From positions 1-38,569 of the forward strand of contig DVLU01000025.1 in assembly GCA_018715365.1 (NCBI GenBank): a stretch of 38,569 nt of DNA. Direction: 5' to 3'. The stretch's first letter is position 1. Every line of letters starts with the position of its first letter. The position numbers and the translations under genes were made by a program. Source of the stretch: Candidatus Ornithomonoglobus intestinigallinarum (GTDB taxonomy: Bacteria; Bacillota; Clostridia; UBA1381). This document shows, in pieces, positions 1 through 7,700 of the stretch. A model generated the notes under the pieces. The model did no database searches. It saw only the letters and a program-made list of their open reading frames with translations, and had not been told where the DNA came from.

Positions 1-217
1 TTGCTGCCCCCGCACCCCCGCTTCGGCGGGGTTTTTTGTTTGTTTGCGGGGGACGGTGCGGCGCATATCACCCCTTCCTCGGAAAGGATGTTACGCTGCA
101 CATATATTCTTCGGAAGGGGAAATGTGCGCCGCTTAAAAAGCGCCCGTCACTATCTGCTCCGAGCTGGTAACGCACCTTGCGCGTTAAGGCTCTTCCGCA
201 GACAGATGACGTGCGCT
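1..217. repeat. Dispersed mosaic palindromic repeat, copy R1 (cut by window edge)
   Basis: Three modules can be seen. Positions 1-54 hold a C-rich stretch with the hairpin CCCCGCTTCGGCGGGG followed by a T run, which reads as a rho-independent terminator for a gene outside the window. Positions 56-135 (module Q) form a long imperfect hairpin: GCGGCGC at 58-64 pairs with GCGCCGC at 127-133, and CCCCTTCC at 71-78 pairs with GGAAGGGG at 113-120. Positions 141-217 (module S) are a second imperfect palindrome whose ends, GCGCCCGTCA and TGACGTGCGC, are nearly complementary. The same modules recur near 838-979 and at 38386-38569. An open frame across this copy is a by-product of the repeat. Confidence 0.8.
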
Positions 218-287
218 GACCCGATAGCCGCCGTGTTTCTGTTGTATTACGCCGATATTAAGTTGTAATGACATTGCCGCCGTTTTC

Positions 288-317
288 TTGACAATAATAT
301 TTTGTCTGTGCTATAAT
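288..317 (+). promoter_or_regulatory. Vegetative-type promoter for the small membrane protein
   Basis: TTGACA at 288-293 and TATAAT at 312-317 are perfect housekeeping boxes with an 18-base spacer. The predicted start of transcription lies about 40 bases upstream of the ATG at 364. Confidence 0.75.
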
Positions 318-363
318 TGCGTGGGTATCGTGTGATACACTATTATTCAAAGGAGTAAAGTTT

Positions 364-771
364 ATGAAAGGCAAGAACTATTTAAAAGTAACGGGAATTA
401 TTATGACGATCATCGGTATAGCCGGCGTTATAATATACGGACTTCTCGACCTTATCCTCGGTTCGGCTGTTATATTTGACAAGCAGACAGAGGGAACGGC
501 TGTAATGCTGATAGGCGTGCTGTATCTTGCATGGTCGGTGCTTTATCTTGTATCGGGCATTTACGGCGTAAAGAACTGCGAGAATGCCGAAAAGGCAAAG
601 ACATGCCACATACTCGGTACGCTGTCGATGATAGTTATTGTATTCGTTACAATGCTTCAGAGCGTTGGAATGGACGCATCGGGCATAGCAAAGCAGGCTG
701 TTTCGACATTTATAACGGCGCTTATCCCGAGCTTCTACATATATGGAGCAATGCTTAACGCAAAACAGTAA
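364..771 (+). CDS. Small four-helix integral membrane protein, function unknown
   Basis: The protein has 135 residues. Four hydrophobic segments are visible, near residues 8-37, 45-68, 82-100 and 110-130, so it is most likely an inner-membrane protein with short loops. A short polar loop with several Lys and Glu residues (about 69-81) separates helices 2 and 3. I do not recognise a family. The start is supported by an AAAGGAG ribosome binding site at about 349-355 and by a perfect promoter at 288-317. It stands alone: a terminator hairpin follows at 785-827 and copies of a dispersed repeat lie on both sides. Nothing in the sequence indicates a substrate or partner. Confidence 0.8.
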   Translation: MKGKNYLKVTGIIMTIIGIAGVIIYGLLDLILGSAVIFDKQTEGTAVMLIGVLYLAWSVLYLVSGIYGVKNCENAEKAKTCHILGTLSMIVIVFVTMLQSVGMDASGIAKQAVSTFITALIPSFYIYGAMLNAKQ

Positions 772-784
772 TTGCGTTTTATCC

Positions 785-827
785 GGGGGCTTGCCGCCCC
801 CGCATCCCCGCTTCGGCGGGGTTCTTT
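785..827 (+). terminator. Double-hairpin terminator after the membrane protein
   Basis: GGGGGC at 785-790 pairs with GCCCCC at 796-801, and a second hairpin CCCCGCTTCGGCGGGG at 806-821 is followed by a T-rich stretch. The same second hairpin is found at the start of repeat copy R1, so the terminator and the repeat travel together. Confidence 0.7.
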
Positions 828-837
828 GTTTGCTTGC

Positions 838-979
838 GGGGGACGGTGCGGCGCATATCACCCCTTCCTCGGAAAGGATGTTACGCTGCACATATATTCC
901 TCGGAAGGGGAAATATGCGCCGCTCGGAGCAAACGGTGACGGGCGCAAAAAGATAAGGGGGCGGAGCCCCCTTTGAGAA
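838..979. repeat. Dispersed mosaic palindromic repeat, copy R2 (internally deleted)
   Basis: Module Q is almost identical to 56-135 of copy R1. It is followed directly by a remnant of module S at 925-946, in the opposite orientation to R1 (its reverse complement begins GCGCCCGTCACC). The middle of S is missing compared with the copies at 141-217 and 38439-38515. The unit ends in a G/C hairpin (GGGGGCGGAGCCCCC at about 957-971) followed by TTTGAGAAA, a tail also found at 34439-34466 and, inverted, at 38390-38412. Apparent open frames across this stretch on both strands are not credible genes. Confidence 0.8.
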
Positions 980-1034
980 ACACCGTATTTATGAATTATG
1001 TAAAGAAAACGTACTTAAAGTAAAAAAAATTATA

Positions 1035-1063
1035 TTTACTTTTTTAATTTAACGTGGTATACT
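1035..1063 (+). promoter_or_regulatory. Candidate promoter for a small RNA
   Basis: TTTACT at 1035-1040 and TATACT at 1058-1063 are spaced by 17 bases. The -35 box is one arm of a dyad, AAGTAAA (1018-1024) and TTTACTT (1035-1041), that could be an operator. The -35 match is only moderate. Confidence 0.45.
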
Positions 1064-1069
1064 GTATAC

Positions 1070-1172
1070 AAGATGATGAATAAAGGTTCATCTGAAAAAT
1101 CTCTCTCTCAATTTTTAAACATTTCTTCTTTGGTTCGTACCCGAGGCAGCGCCTTGGGTACGTGCTTTTTTT
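1070..1172 (+). ncRNA. Candidate small RNA of about 100 nt, or separate upstream transcript of sufCB
   Basis: No credible open frame lies here, yet the stretch is framed by a promoter-like sequence ending at 1063 and a strong terminator at 1137-1172. Near the 5' end GATGAA (1074-1079) can pair with TTCATC (about 1087-1092); a pyrimidine-rich unpaired stretch follows. I do not recognise an RNA family; it is not obviously SRP RNA, 6S RNA, tmRNA or a common riboswitch. sufC has its own promoter at 1252-1280, so this transcript may be independent, or read-through may reach sufC. Confidence 0.4.
1137..1172 (+). terminator. Strong intrinsic terminator upstream of sufC
   Basis: GTACCCGAGGC (1137-1147) pairs with GCCTTGGGTAC (1151-1161) over 11 positions including one G-U pair. 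The loop is 3 bases and a run of seven T follows at 1166-1172. Confidence 0.75.
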
Positions 1173-1251
1173 GTACGAAAATCAGCGCCCGAACGCAGAA
1201 AAATTCGGCTAAAATTTTACGTGATTTTAACATATGCGCACATATTCATAC

Positions 1252-1280
1252 TTTACAAATCCATAGTGATATGGTATAAT
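1252..1280 (+). promoter_or_regulatory. Promoter of sufCB
   Basis: TTTACA at 1252-1257 and TATAAT at 1275-1280 are spaced by 17 bases, giving a leader of about 50 bases before the sufC ATG. Confidence 0.65.
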
Positions 1281-1337
1281 ATAATCACCGCACAAAAGAA
1301 ACGGTGCGTTTTATATGAAAGAGGTGTTGATTGAAAA

Positions 1338-2069
1338 ATGCTTAAGCTTGAAAATATATGCTGGACTGCCCCGGACGGACGGGAGATATTAAAGGGCGTT
1401 GACCTTGAAATCCCCGACGGGCAGCTCACTGTTATAACCGGCCCGAACGGAAGCGGCAAAACAACGCTTGCGCGCATAATCGCGGGCATAGAAACGCCGT
1501 CGTCGGGACGCATACTGCTTGACGGCAGAGATATTACAAACGATAACGTTACGGAGCGCGCAAGAGAGGGCGTAAGCTTTGCTTTTCAGCAGCCCGTGCG
1601 TTTTAAGGGGATAACTGTAAGAAACCTGCTTGAAACGGCGATAGGCGAAAAAGCAAAAGAGGGAAGGCTATGTTCGATCCTCGGCGACGTGGGGCTATGT
1701 TCCAAGGATTATCTCGACAGGGAGGTAAACTCCACGCTCTCGGGCGGCGAGATGAAAAGAGTGGAAATAGCAACTGTGCTTGCGAGAAACAGCCGACTGA
1801 CGGTTTTTGACGAGCCGGAGGCGGGCATTGACCTTTGGAGCTTCAAGAGCCTTATAGGCGTGTTCAGGCGCATACATGAAAGCATGAAGGGGTCGATGAT
1901 AATAATATCGCATCAGGAGCGTATTTTAAAAATAGCGGATGAGATAGTCCTGCTTGCCGACGGAAAAATCGCGTCGCGCGGCACGGGAACGGACATGATG
2001 CCGCAGGTGCTCTCGTCGGGGAGCGTGAAGGCGGCGTGCTGCAGAGAGGAGGCGCTTTTTAATGAATGA
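1338..2069 (+). CDS. sufC: SufC, Fe-S cluster assembly ABC ATPase
   Basis: The protein (243 residues) is the cytosolic ATPase of the SUF Fe-S scaffold; it binds SufB and drives conformational change with ATP. Visible motifs are Walker A GPNGSGKTT (near residue 36), the ABC signature LSGGEMKR and Walker B with LTVFDEPEAGID, followed by an H-loop in IIISHQ. Length is close to the usual 245-255. An A/G-rich site, AAAGAGGTG at about 1318-1326, precedes the ATG. The next gene overlaps by 8 bases, so the two proteins are probably translationally coupled. No sufS, sufU or sufD is nearby, which fits the compact SufCB arrangement seen in many anaerobes. An amino-acid transporter ATPase would be the alternative, but the SufB-like partner makes this call firm. 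Confidence 0.93.
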   Translation: MLKLENICWTAPDGREILKGVDLEIPDGQLTVITGPNGSGKTTLARIIAGIETPSSGRILLDGRDITNDNVTERAREGVSFAFQQPVRFKGITVRNLLETAIGEKAKEGRLCSILGDVGLCSKDYLDREVNSTLSGGEMKRVEIATVLARNSRLTVFDEPEAGIDLWSFKSLIGVFRRIHESMKGSMIIISHQERILKIADEIVLLADGKIASRGTGTDMMPQVLSSGSVKAACCREEALFNE

Positions 2070-3021
2070 GCCCAATAATGAATTGAATAACGAACTGAAT
2101 AACGAACTGAACAAAACAACGCAGCGGCTTCTGGAGCTTGTTTCCGACTGGAAGGGCTCGTTTGACGGCGCGTACAACATACGCGAAAACGGCTGCAGCG
2201 CGGGCAGAAAATCGAGCAAAAATATAAAGATAGAATCAAAAAAGGACAAGCCGGGGCTTGATATATTCATTGCCCCCGGAACGTCGGGCGAAACGGTGTA
2301 TATCCCGGCGTGCGTTACCCACGGCGGCGTGGACGACCTTGTATATAATGATTTCCATGTGGGCAGGGACGCGGACGTGCTTATCGTCGCGGGCTGCGGA
2401 GTGCACACGGAAAACGGCGAGCCCGCAAGGCATAACGGTATTCACCGCTTTTTCCTTGAGGAGGGCTCAAGGGTGAAATATGAGGAAAAGCACGTCGGAA
2501 CGGGCGGTGCCGGAATAAAGTCGATAGACCCCGTAACGGAGATACATCTCGGCAGGAATTCAACGCTTGAAATGGATACGTCGCAGATAGGCGGCGTTGA
2601 CCGTACAACGAGGGAAACGACGGCGACGGCCGATGAAGGAGCAAGGCTCATAATACGCGAGCGCCTTTTAACGGACGGGAACCAGACGGCCGATACGGTG
2701 TTTAAGGTGGAATTAAACGGTGAAAATTCCGGCGCGGATATAGTTTCGCGCTCCGTTGCCAAGGGCGAATCGCGCCAGACGTACACATCGGATATTTACG
2801 GAAATGCGCCGTGCAGCGGACATTCCGAATGTGACGCGATAATAGACGGAAACGCGTTTGTGGACGCCGCGCCGAAGCTCTGCGCAAGGCATCCCGACGC
2901 CGCTCTTATTCATGAAGCGGCAATCGGCAAGATAGCCGGCGAGCAGATACTGAAGCTTCGCACTCTCGGGCTCACCGAGGAGGAGGCGGAGGCAAAAATA
3001 ATAGAAGGATTTCTTGCATGA
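2062..3021 (+). CDS. sufB: SufB/SufD-family Fe-S scaffold protein, short anaerobe type
   Basis: This 319-residue protein is the expected partner of SufC. It has the SufB/SufD beta-helix character (alternating short strands from about residue 70 to 260) and the typical C-terminal pattern HEAAIGKIAGEQ followed by LGLTEEEAEAKIIEGF. At 319 residues it is clearly shorter than SufB of aerobes (about 465) and matches the compact single-scaffold version of anaerobic Firmicutes and archaea. The ATG at 2062 overlaps the sufC stop and is preceded by GAGGAGG. The N-terminus carries three perfect tandem copies of Asn-Asn-Glu-Leu (DNA 2074-2109), which is not a family feature. Cluster-binding residues cannot be assigned by eye. 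Confidence 0.88.
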   Translation: MNEPNNELNNELNNELNKTTQRLLELVSDWKGSFDGAYNIRENGCSAGRKSSKNIKIESKKDKPGLDIFIAPGTSGETVYIPACVTHGGVDDLVYNDFHVGRDADVLIVAGCGVHTENGEPARHNGIHRFFLEEGSRVKYEEKHVGTGGAGIKSIDPVTEIHLGRNSTLEMDTSQIGGVDRTTRETTATADEGARLIIRERLLTDGNQTADTVFKVELNGENSGADIVSRSVAKGESRQTYTSDIYGNAPCSGHSECDAIIDGNAFVDAAPKLCARHPDAALIHEAAIGKIAGEQILKLRTLGLTEEEAEAKIIEGFLA

Positions 3022-3067
3022 TTTCCGGCATAATTTTGACGTTTCTGCGAGGGGTGTAAAAAAATCA

Positions 3068-3202
3068 CCCGGAGCGTTCAAGGGCATAAACACAGAAAAT
3101 CCGCCATTTTGGGCGGATTTTCTTCATTTAATGGGATATTTTATTTTTTTGAGCATATTAAAAGCAAGTAACATCAAGCTTTTTGCCCTTGAACGCTCCG
3201 GG
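3068..3202. terminator. Nested inverted repeat with bidirectional terminator between convergent genes
   Basis: The inner hairpin AAAATCCGCC (3096-3105) / GGCGGATTTT (3112-3121) has a perfect 10-bp stem with flanking T runs on both strands, and should terminate both sufB and gltD. Around it lies a perfect 19-bp inverted repeat: 3068-3086 matches the reverse complement of 3184-3202, with three further A-T pairs inside. The outer repeat is not needed for termination and could be the ends of a small element. Confidence 0.75.
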
Positions 3203-3224
3203 CTGAAATCGACAGGCCCCTTAT

Positions 3225-4679
3225 TTAATTCATTAAATATTCGTTCACCGATTCGGCAGCCATGCGGCCTTCGCGCATTGCCCAAACAACAAGGCTTTGG
3301 CCGCGGCGGCAGTCGCCTGCCGTAAACACTCCCTTAAGAGAGGTTTTAAAATCGTTTTCCGACGCGCTTATGTTGCCGCGCGCGTCTGTCTTTAACGTGA
3401 GCTGGCGTATCAAATCCTGCTCCGGCCCCAAAAAGCCCATCGCTATAAGCAGAAGCTCGCACGGCAGCACCTGCTCCGTGCCTTTTACGGGAACGGGAGC
3501 GCCGGACGACCAATCGACTTTTACCGTATGAACGGCCTTTATGCGCCCCATGTCGTCGCCCTCCGCCTTTGTTACCGTTGTGAGATACATTCTCGGGTCG
3601 CTGCCGAAAACCTCAATTGCCTCCTCCTGGCCGTAGTCGGTTTTTTTGATTTTGGGCCATTCGGGCCAGGGGTTGGACGGCAGGCGCGTTTCCGGCTGCT
3701 CCGGCATTATCTCGAGCTGTACAACGCTTTTGCAGCCGTGGCGTATTGACGTTGCGGCGCAGTCGGTGCCTGTATCGCCGCCGCCGATGATAACAACGTT
3801 TTTGCCCTCCGCGTTTATATATTGCCTGTCCTCATGGTTTGAATCGAGCAGGCTTTTTGTGTTTTTCGATAAAAACTCAACCGCATAGTAAATACCCTTA
3901 AGCTCCGCTCCGGCGGCATTTAACGGGCGCGGCGCCGATGCGCCCGTGCAGAGCACAACGGCGTCAAAATCGTTAAGCAGCTTTACGGAGGGATAGCTTT
4001 TGCCTATTTCTGTGTTGAGCTTAAATATAACGCCCTCTTTTTCCATAAGCTCGATGCGCCTTTTTACGATCCGCTTGTCAAGCTTCATGTTGGGGATGCC
4101 GTAGGTGAGCAGCCCGCCGGCTCTGTCGGCGCGTTCAAATACGGTAACGCGGTGTCCCATCTGATTCAGCCTGTCGGCGCAGGAGAGCCCCGCCGGGCCG
4201 GAGCCGACGACGGCAACGCGCTTTTCCGTTGATTTTTCGGGCAGGCGCGGCTTTATGCGCCCTTCGTCAAACATGGTATCGGCAATATGACATTCTATGC
4301 TTTTTATCGTAACGGCGGGATCGTGCATGCCGAGCGTACACGAGCCCTCGCAAAGCGCCGGGCATACGCGCCCCGTAAATTCGGGGAAGCTGTTTGTAAG
4401 AGAGAGCCGCCTGTATGCCTCCTCGATGTCGCCCCTGTAAACGAGGTCGTTCCATTCGGGGATAAGATTGTTTAGCGGGCAGCCGAACGACGTTCTGCCG
4501 ACGGTACGGCCCGTGTGGCAGAACGGAATTCCGCAGTCCATGCAGCGCGCGCCCTGAAGCCGCAGCTTGTCCGGCTCAAGATGCGTGTGAAATTCGTCAT
4601 AGTTTTTTATGCGCTCCGCAGGCGCAATATCCCGGGGGAGTGTTCTGTTATATTCCAAAAATCCTGTTGGTTTTCCCAT
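3225..4679 (-). CDS. gltD: Glutamate synthase small subunit (NADPH-type, GltD)
   Basis: The protein (484 residues, the usual length) passes electrons from NAD(P)H through FAD and Fe-S clusters to the large subunit GltB. It begins with a cysteine-rich N-terminal domain (CMDCGIPFC and later CPALCEGSCTLG) that holds two [4Fe-4S] clusters. A FAD-binding fingerprint (VVGSGPAGLSCA) lies near residue 155, an NAD(P)H-binding fingerprint (VIIGGGDTGTDC) near 300, and the C-terminal FAD contact GVFTAGDCRRGQSLVVWA near 450. It starts 21 bases after the gltB stop, in the same operon. Dihydropyrimidine dehydrogenase and NfnB share the fold, but the gltB neighbour settles the call. Confidence 0.95.
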   Translation of the reverse strand: MGKPTGFLEYNRTLPRDIAPAERIKNYDEFHTHLEPDKLRLQGARCMDCGIPFCHTGRTVGRTSFGCPLNNLIPEWNDLVYRGDIEEAYRRLSLTNSFPEFTGRVCPALCEGSCTLGMHDPAVTIKSIECHIADTMFDEGRIKPRLPEKSTEKRVAVVGSGPAGLSCADRLNQMGHRVTVFERADRAGGLLTYGIPNMKLDKRIVKRRIELMEKEGVIFKLNTEIGKSYPSVKLLNDFDAVVLCTGASAPRPLNAAGAELKGIYYAVEFLSKNTKSLLDSNHEDRQYINAEGKNVVIIGGGDTGTDCAATSIRHGCKSVVQLEIMPEQPETRLPSNPWPEWPKIKKTDYGQEEAIEVFGSDPRMYLTTVTKAEGDDMGRIKAVHTVKVDWSSGAPVPVKGTEQVLPCELLLIAMGFLGPEQDLIRQLTLKTDARGNISASENDFKTSLKGVFTAGDCRRGQSLVVWAMREGRMAAESVNEYLMN

Positions 4680-4700
4680 TGCATTTAATCCGCCTTTCTG

Positions 4701-7700
4701 TTACGCCGTTTCCGCTGTTCCGACTTTTTTGCCCGTTACGCTTTCAAACGCCGTAAGGAGCGCGCTGTCTTTGCCGGCGCCCTTTTTAAGCTCCGCATTT
4801 AAAACCGTAATCACCTTTTTGTAGTCCTTCGGTATAACCTTTACAAAACGGGCAAGCTCGTTTTCAAAGTCGCCGAGTATGCGCGCCGCAGCGTCCGAGC
4901 CGGTATATTTTAAGTGGTTTTCAAGCATTTCCTTAAGCTCCGCCGCGTCGTCGCCGTCAAGCTTTTCGAGCAGGACAAGGTCCGATGTGCACTTTGATTT
5001 AAAATCGCCGGTATCGTATACAAACGCCGTACCGCCCGACATGCCCGCGGCAAAGTTCCTGCCCGTTTCGCCGAGCACAGCAACCTTGCCGCCCGTCATA
5101 TATTCGCAGCCGTGGTCGCCTATGCCCTCGACAACGGCGGTTATGCCGGAGTTTCTTACGCAGAAGCGTTCGCCCGCAATGCCGCATATATACGCTTCGC
5201 CGTTTACCGCGCCGTAAAACGCAACGTTTCCGATGATAACGTTTTCCGACGGCACAAGCTTTGAATTTTTATCCGGTACGGCAATAATCCTGCCGCCGGA
5301 GAGTCCCTTGCCGATATAATCGTTGCTGTCGCCCTCAAGGCGGAGCGTAACGCCGTGCGCAAGAAACGCGCCGAAGCTCTGCCCCGCGCTGCCCGCAAAC
5401 GTCAGCTCTATTGTGTTGTCGGGCAGCCCTTCCTCGCCGTATTTCCGCGCTATTTCGGAGGAAAGGATCGTGCCGGCAACGCGGTCTATGTTTGTTATCC
5501 CGAGCCTTGCCGTAACGTGCCTGCCGCTCTCGAGCGCGGGAGCGCAAAGCTCGAGCAGAGTGCTTATATCAAGCGTTTTTTCAAGCTCATGGTCCTGGTT
5601 TGAGGTGTGGTAGCGCTCAAAATCGTTTGTGCATATTTTTGGCTGATAAAGCAGCGGCGATAAATCAACATCCTTTGCTTTTTCGTTTGTGACCGTTTTT
5701 CTGCGGCTTAAAAATTCAACGTGGCCTATCATTTCATCAACGGTCCTGACGCCTATTTTTGCCATGTATTCCCTTAAGTCGCGGGCGATAAAGCGCATAA
5801 AATTCTCAACGTATTCGGGCTTGCCCTCAAAGCGTTTTCTCAGCTTCGGATTCTGCGTTGCAACGCCGACGGGGCATGTGTCAAGATTGCATACGCGCAT
5901 CATAACGCACCCGAGCGCAATGAGCGGGCCCGTTGCAAAGCCGAATTCCTCCGCGCCCAAAAGCGCGGCAACGGCAACGTCGCGGCCCGTAAGGAGCTTG
6001 CCGTCCGCTTCTATAACGACTCTGTTTCTTAAATTGTTCATAAGCAGCGCCTGATGCGTTTCGGCGATCCCAAGCTCCCACGGAAGCCCGGCATGGCGCA
6101 CCGATGTCCTCGGGGCAGCGCCCGTGCCGCCGTCGTATCCGGATATGAGGATAACGTCCGCGCGTCCCTTTGCAACGCCGACGGCTATTGTCCCGACGCC
6201 GGCCTCCGAAACAAGCTTCACGGCAATGCGCGCGTCGCGGTTTGCGTTTTTAAGGTCGCATATAAGCTGGGCAAGGTCCTCTATGGAATAAATATCGTGG
6301 TGCGGCGGGGGAGAGATAAGCCCCACGCCGGGCGTTGAACGGCGCGCCTTCGCTATCCACGGATACACCTTGCCGCCCGGGAGATGGCCGCCCTCGCCGG
6401 GCTTTGCGCCCTGCGCCATTTTTATCTGTATTTCCTTTGCGTGGTTGAGATAATTTATATCAACGCCGAACCGCCCCGAAGCAACCTGCTTTATTGCGCT
6501 TGAACGGCTGTCGCCGTTTTCGTCGGGGATATACCTGTCGGGATTTTCGCCGCCCTCGCCGCTGTTTGATTTTCCGCCGAGCCTGTTCATGGCAACGGCA
6601 AGGCATTCGTGCGCTTCAAGGCTTATGGAGCCGTATGACATCGCGCCCGTTTTAAAGCGTTTCACAATGCTGTCAACGCTCTCCACGTTTTCTATTGCTA
6701 TCGGCTTATCGATCGTTTTTATATCGAGCATGCTCCGTATCGTGCAGAGCCTGCCGCTGTGCGCGTTCATTTCCGCGGCGTATTCCTTGTAGAGCCTGTA
6801 ATCTCCGGTGCGGCACGCACGCTGCAGCTTATATATCGAAACGGGGTTAAACATATGGTATTCGCCGTTTGCGCGCCATTTGTATTCGCCGCCGGGCTTT
6901 AGGGCGCTTTTGCGGCTTGACTTGTCAAACGCTTCGCCGTGGCGCGCAAGCGCTTCGCGTTCGATAACGGCGCAGTCTATACCGCCTATTCTCGACGGCG
7001 TACCGGTAAAGTATTTTTCAACAACGCTGTCTTTTATGCCGAGAGCTTCGAATATCTGCGCGCCCTGATACGACTGGATAGTTGATATTCCCATCTTGGA
7101 CATTATTTTAACTATGCCCTTTGTGCACGCCGCCCTGTAATTTTCTTCGGCGGCATCGGGGTCAAGCCCCGTTATTTTTTCGCGGGCAAGAGCACGCGCC
7201 GTTTCAAACGCAAGATACGGGTTTACGCCGTTTGCGCCGCAGCCTATCAGGCACGCAAAATGATGAACCTCGCGCGGCTCGCCCGTTTCGAGTACGATTG
7301 ACGTTTTCATACGCGTGCCGCGGCGGATAAGGTGATGATGAAGCCCGGACGCCGCAAGCAGGGCCGGTATCGGCGCTTTGTTTTCATCGGCGCCGCGGTC
7401 GGATAAAATTATAATGTTTACGCCCTTTTCTATTGCAATATCGGCGGCGGCGCATATCGTATCAACGGCAGCCTCCATATCGCTTCTGCGGTTTACGTTA
7501 AAGAGTATCGGAAGCGTTATGCTCTTAAAGCCTTCAAGCGCGATGCTTTTGAGCTTTTGAAGCTCCGTGTTTGTCAGTATCGGGCTGTTTGAGCGTATCT
7601 TTCGGCAATTGAGCTCCGAGGAGGTCAGGAGATTTTCCTCACAGCCGAAAAGCGTGAGCGTCGATGTAACGATTTTTTCGCGTATTGCGTCTATCGGCGG

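Noticed and set aside
44..268. 74-codon open frame at the window start
   Set aside because: It lies within palindromic repeat R1; the similar repeat at 38386-38569 shows variable, non-coding changes.
382..976. Open frames on both strands across gene 364-771 and repeat R2
   Set aside because: They cover a dispersed repeat and a terminator, and the membrane-protein gene in the other frame has a promoter and ribosome site.
2074..2109. CRISPR or other regulatory repeat
   Set aside because: The three 12-bp units are in frame inside sufB with no spacers, so they are a coding repeat.
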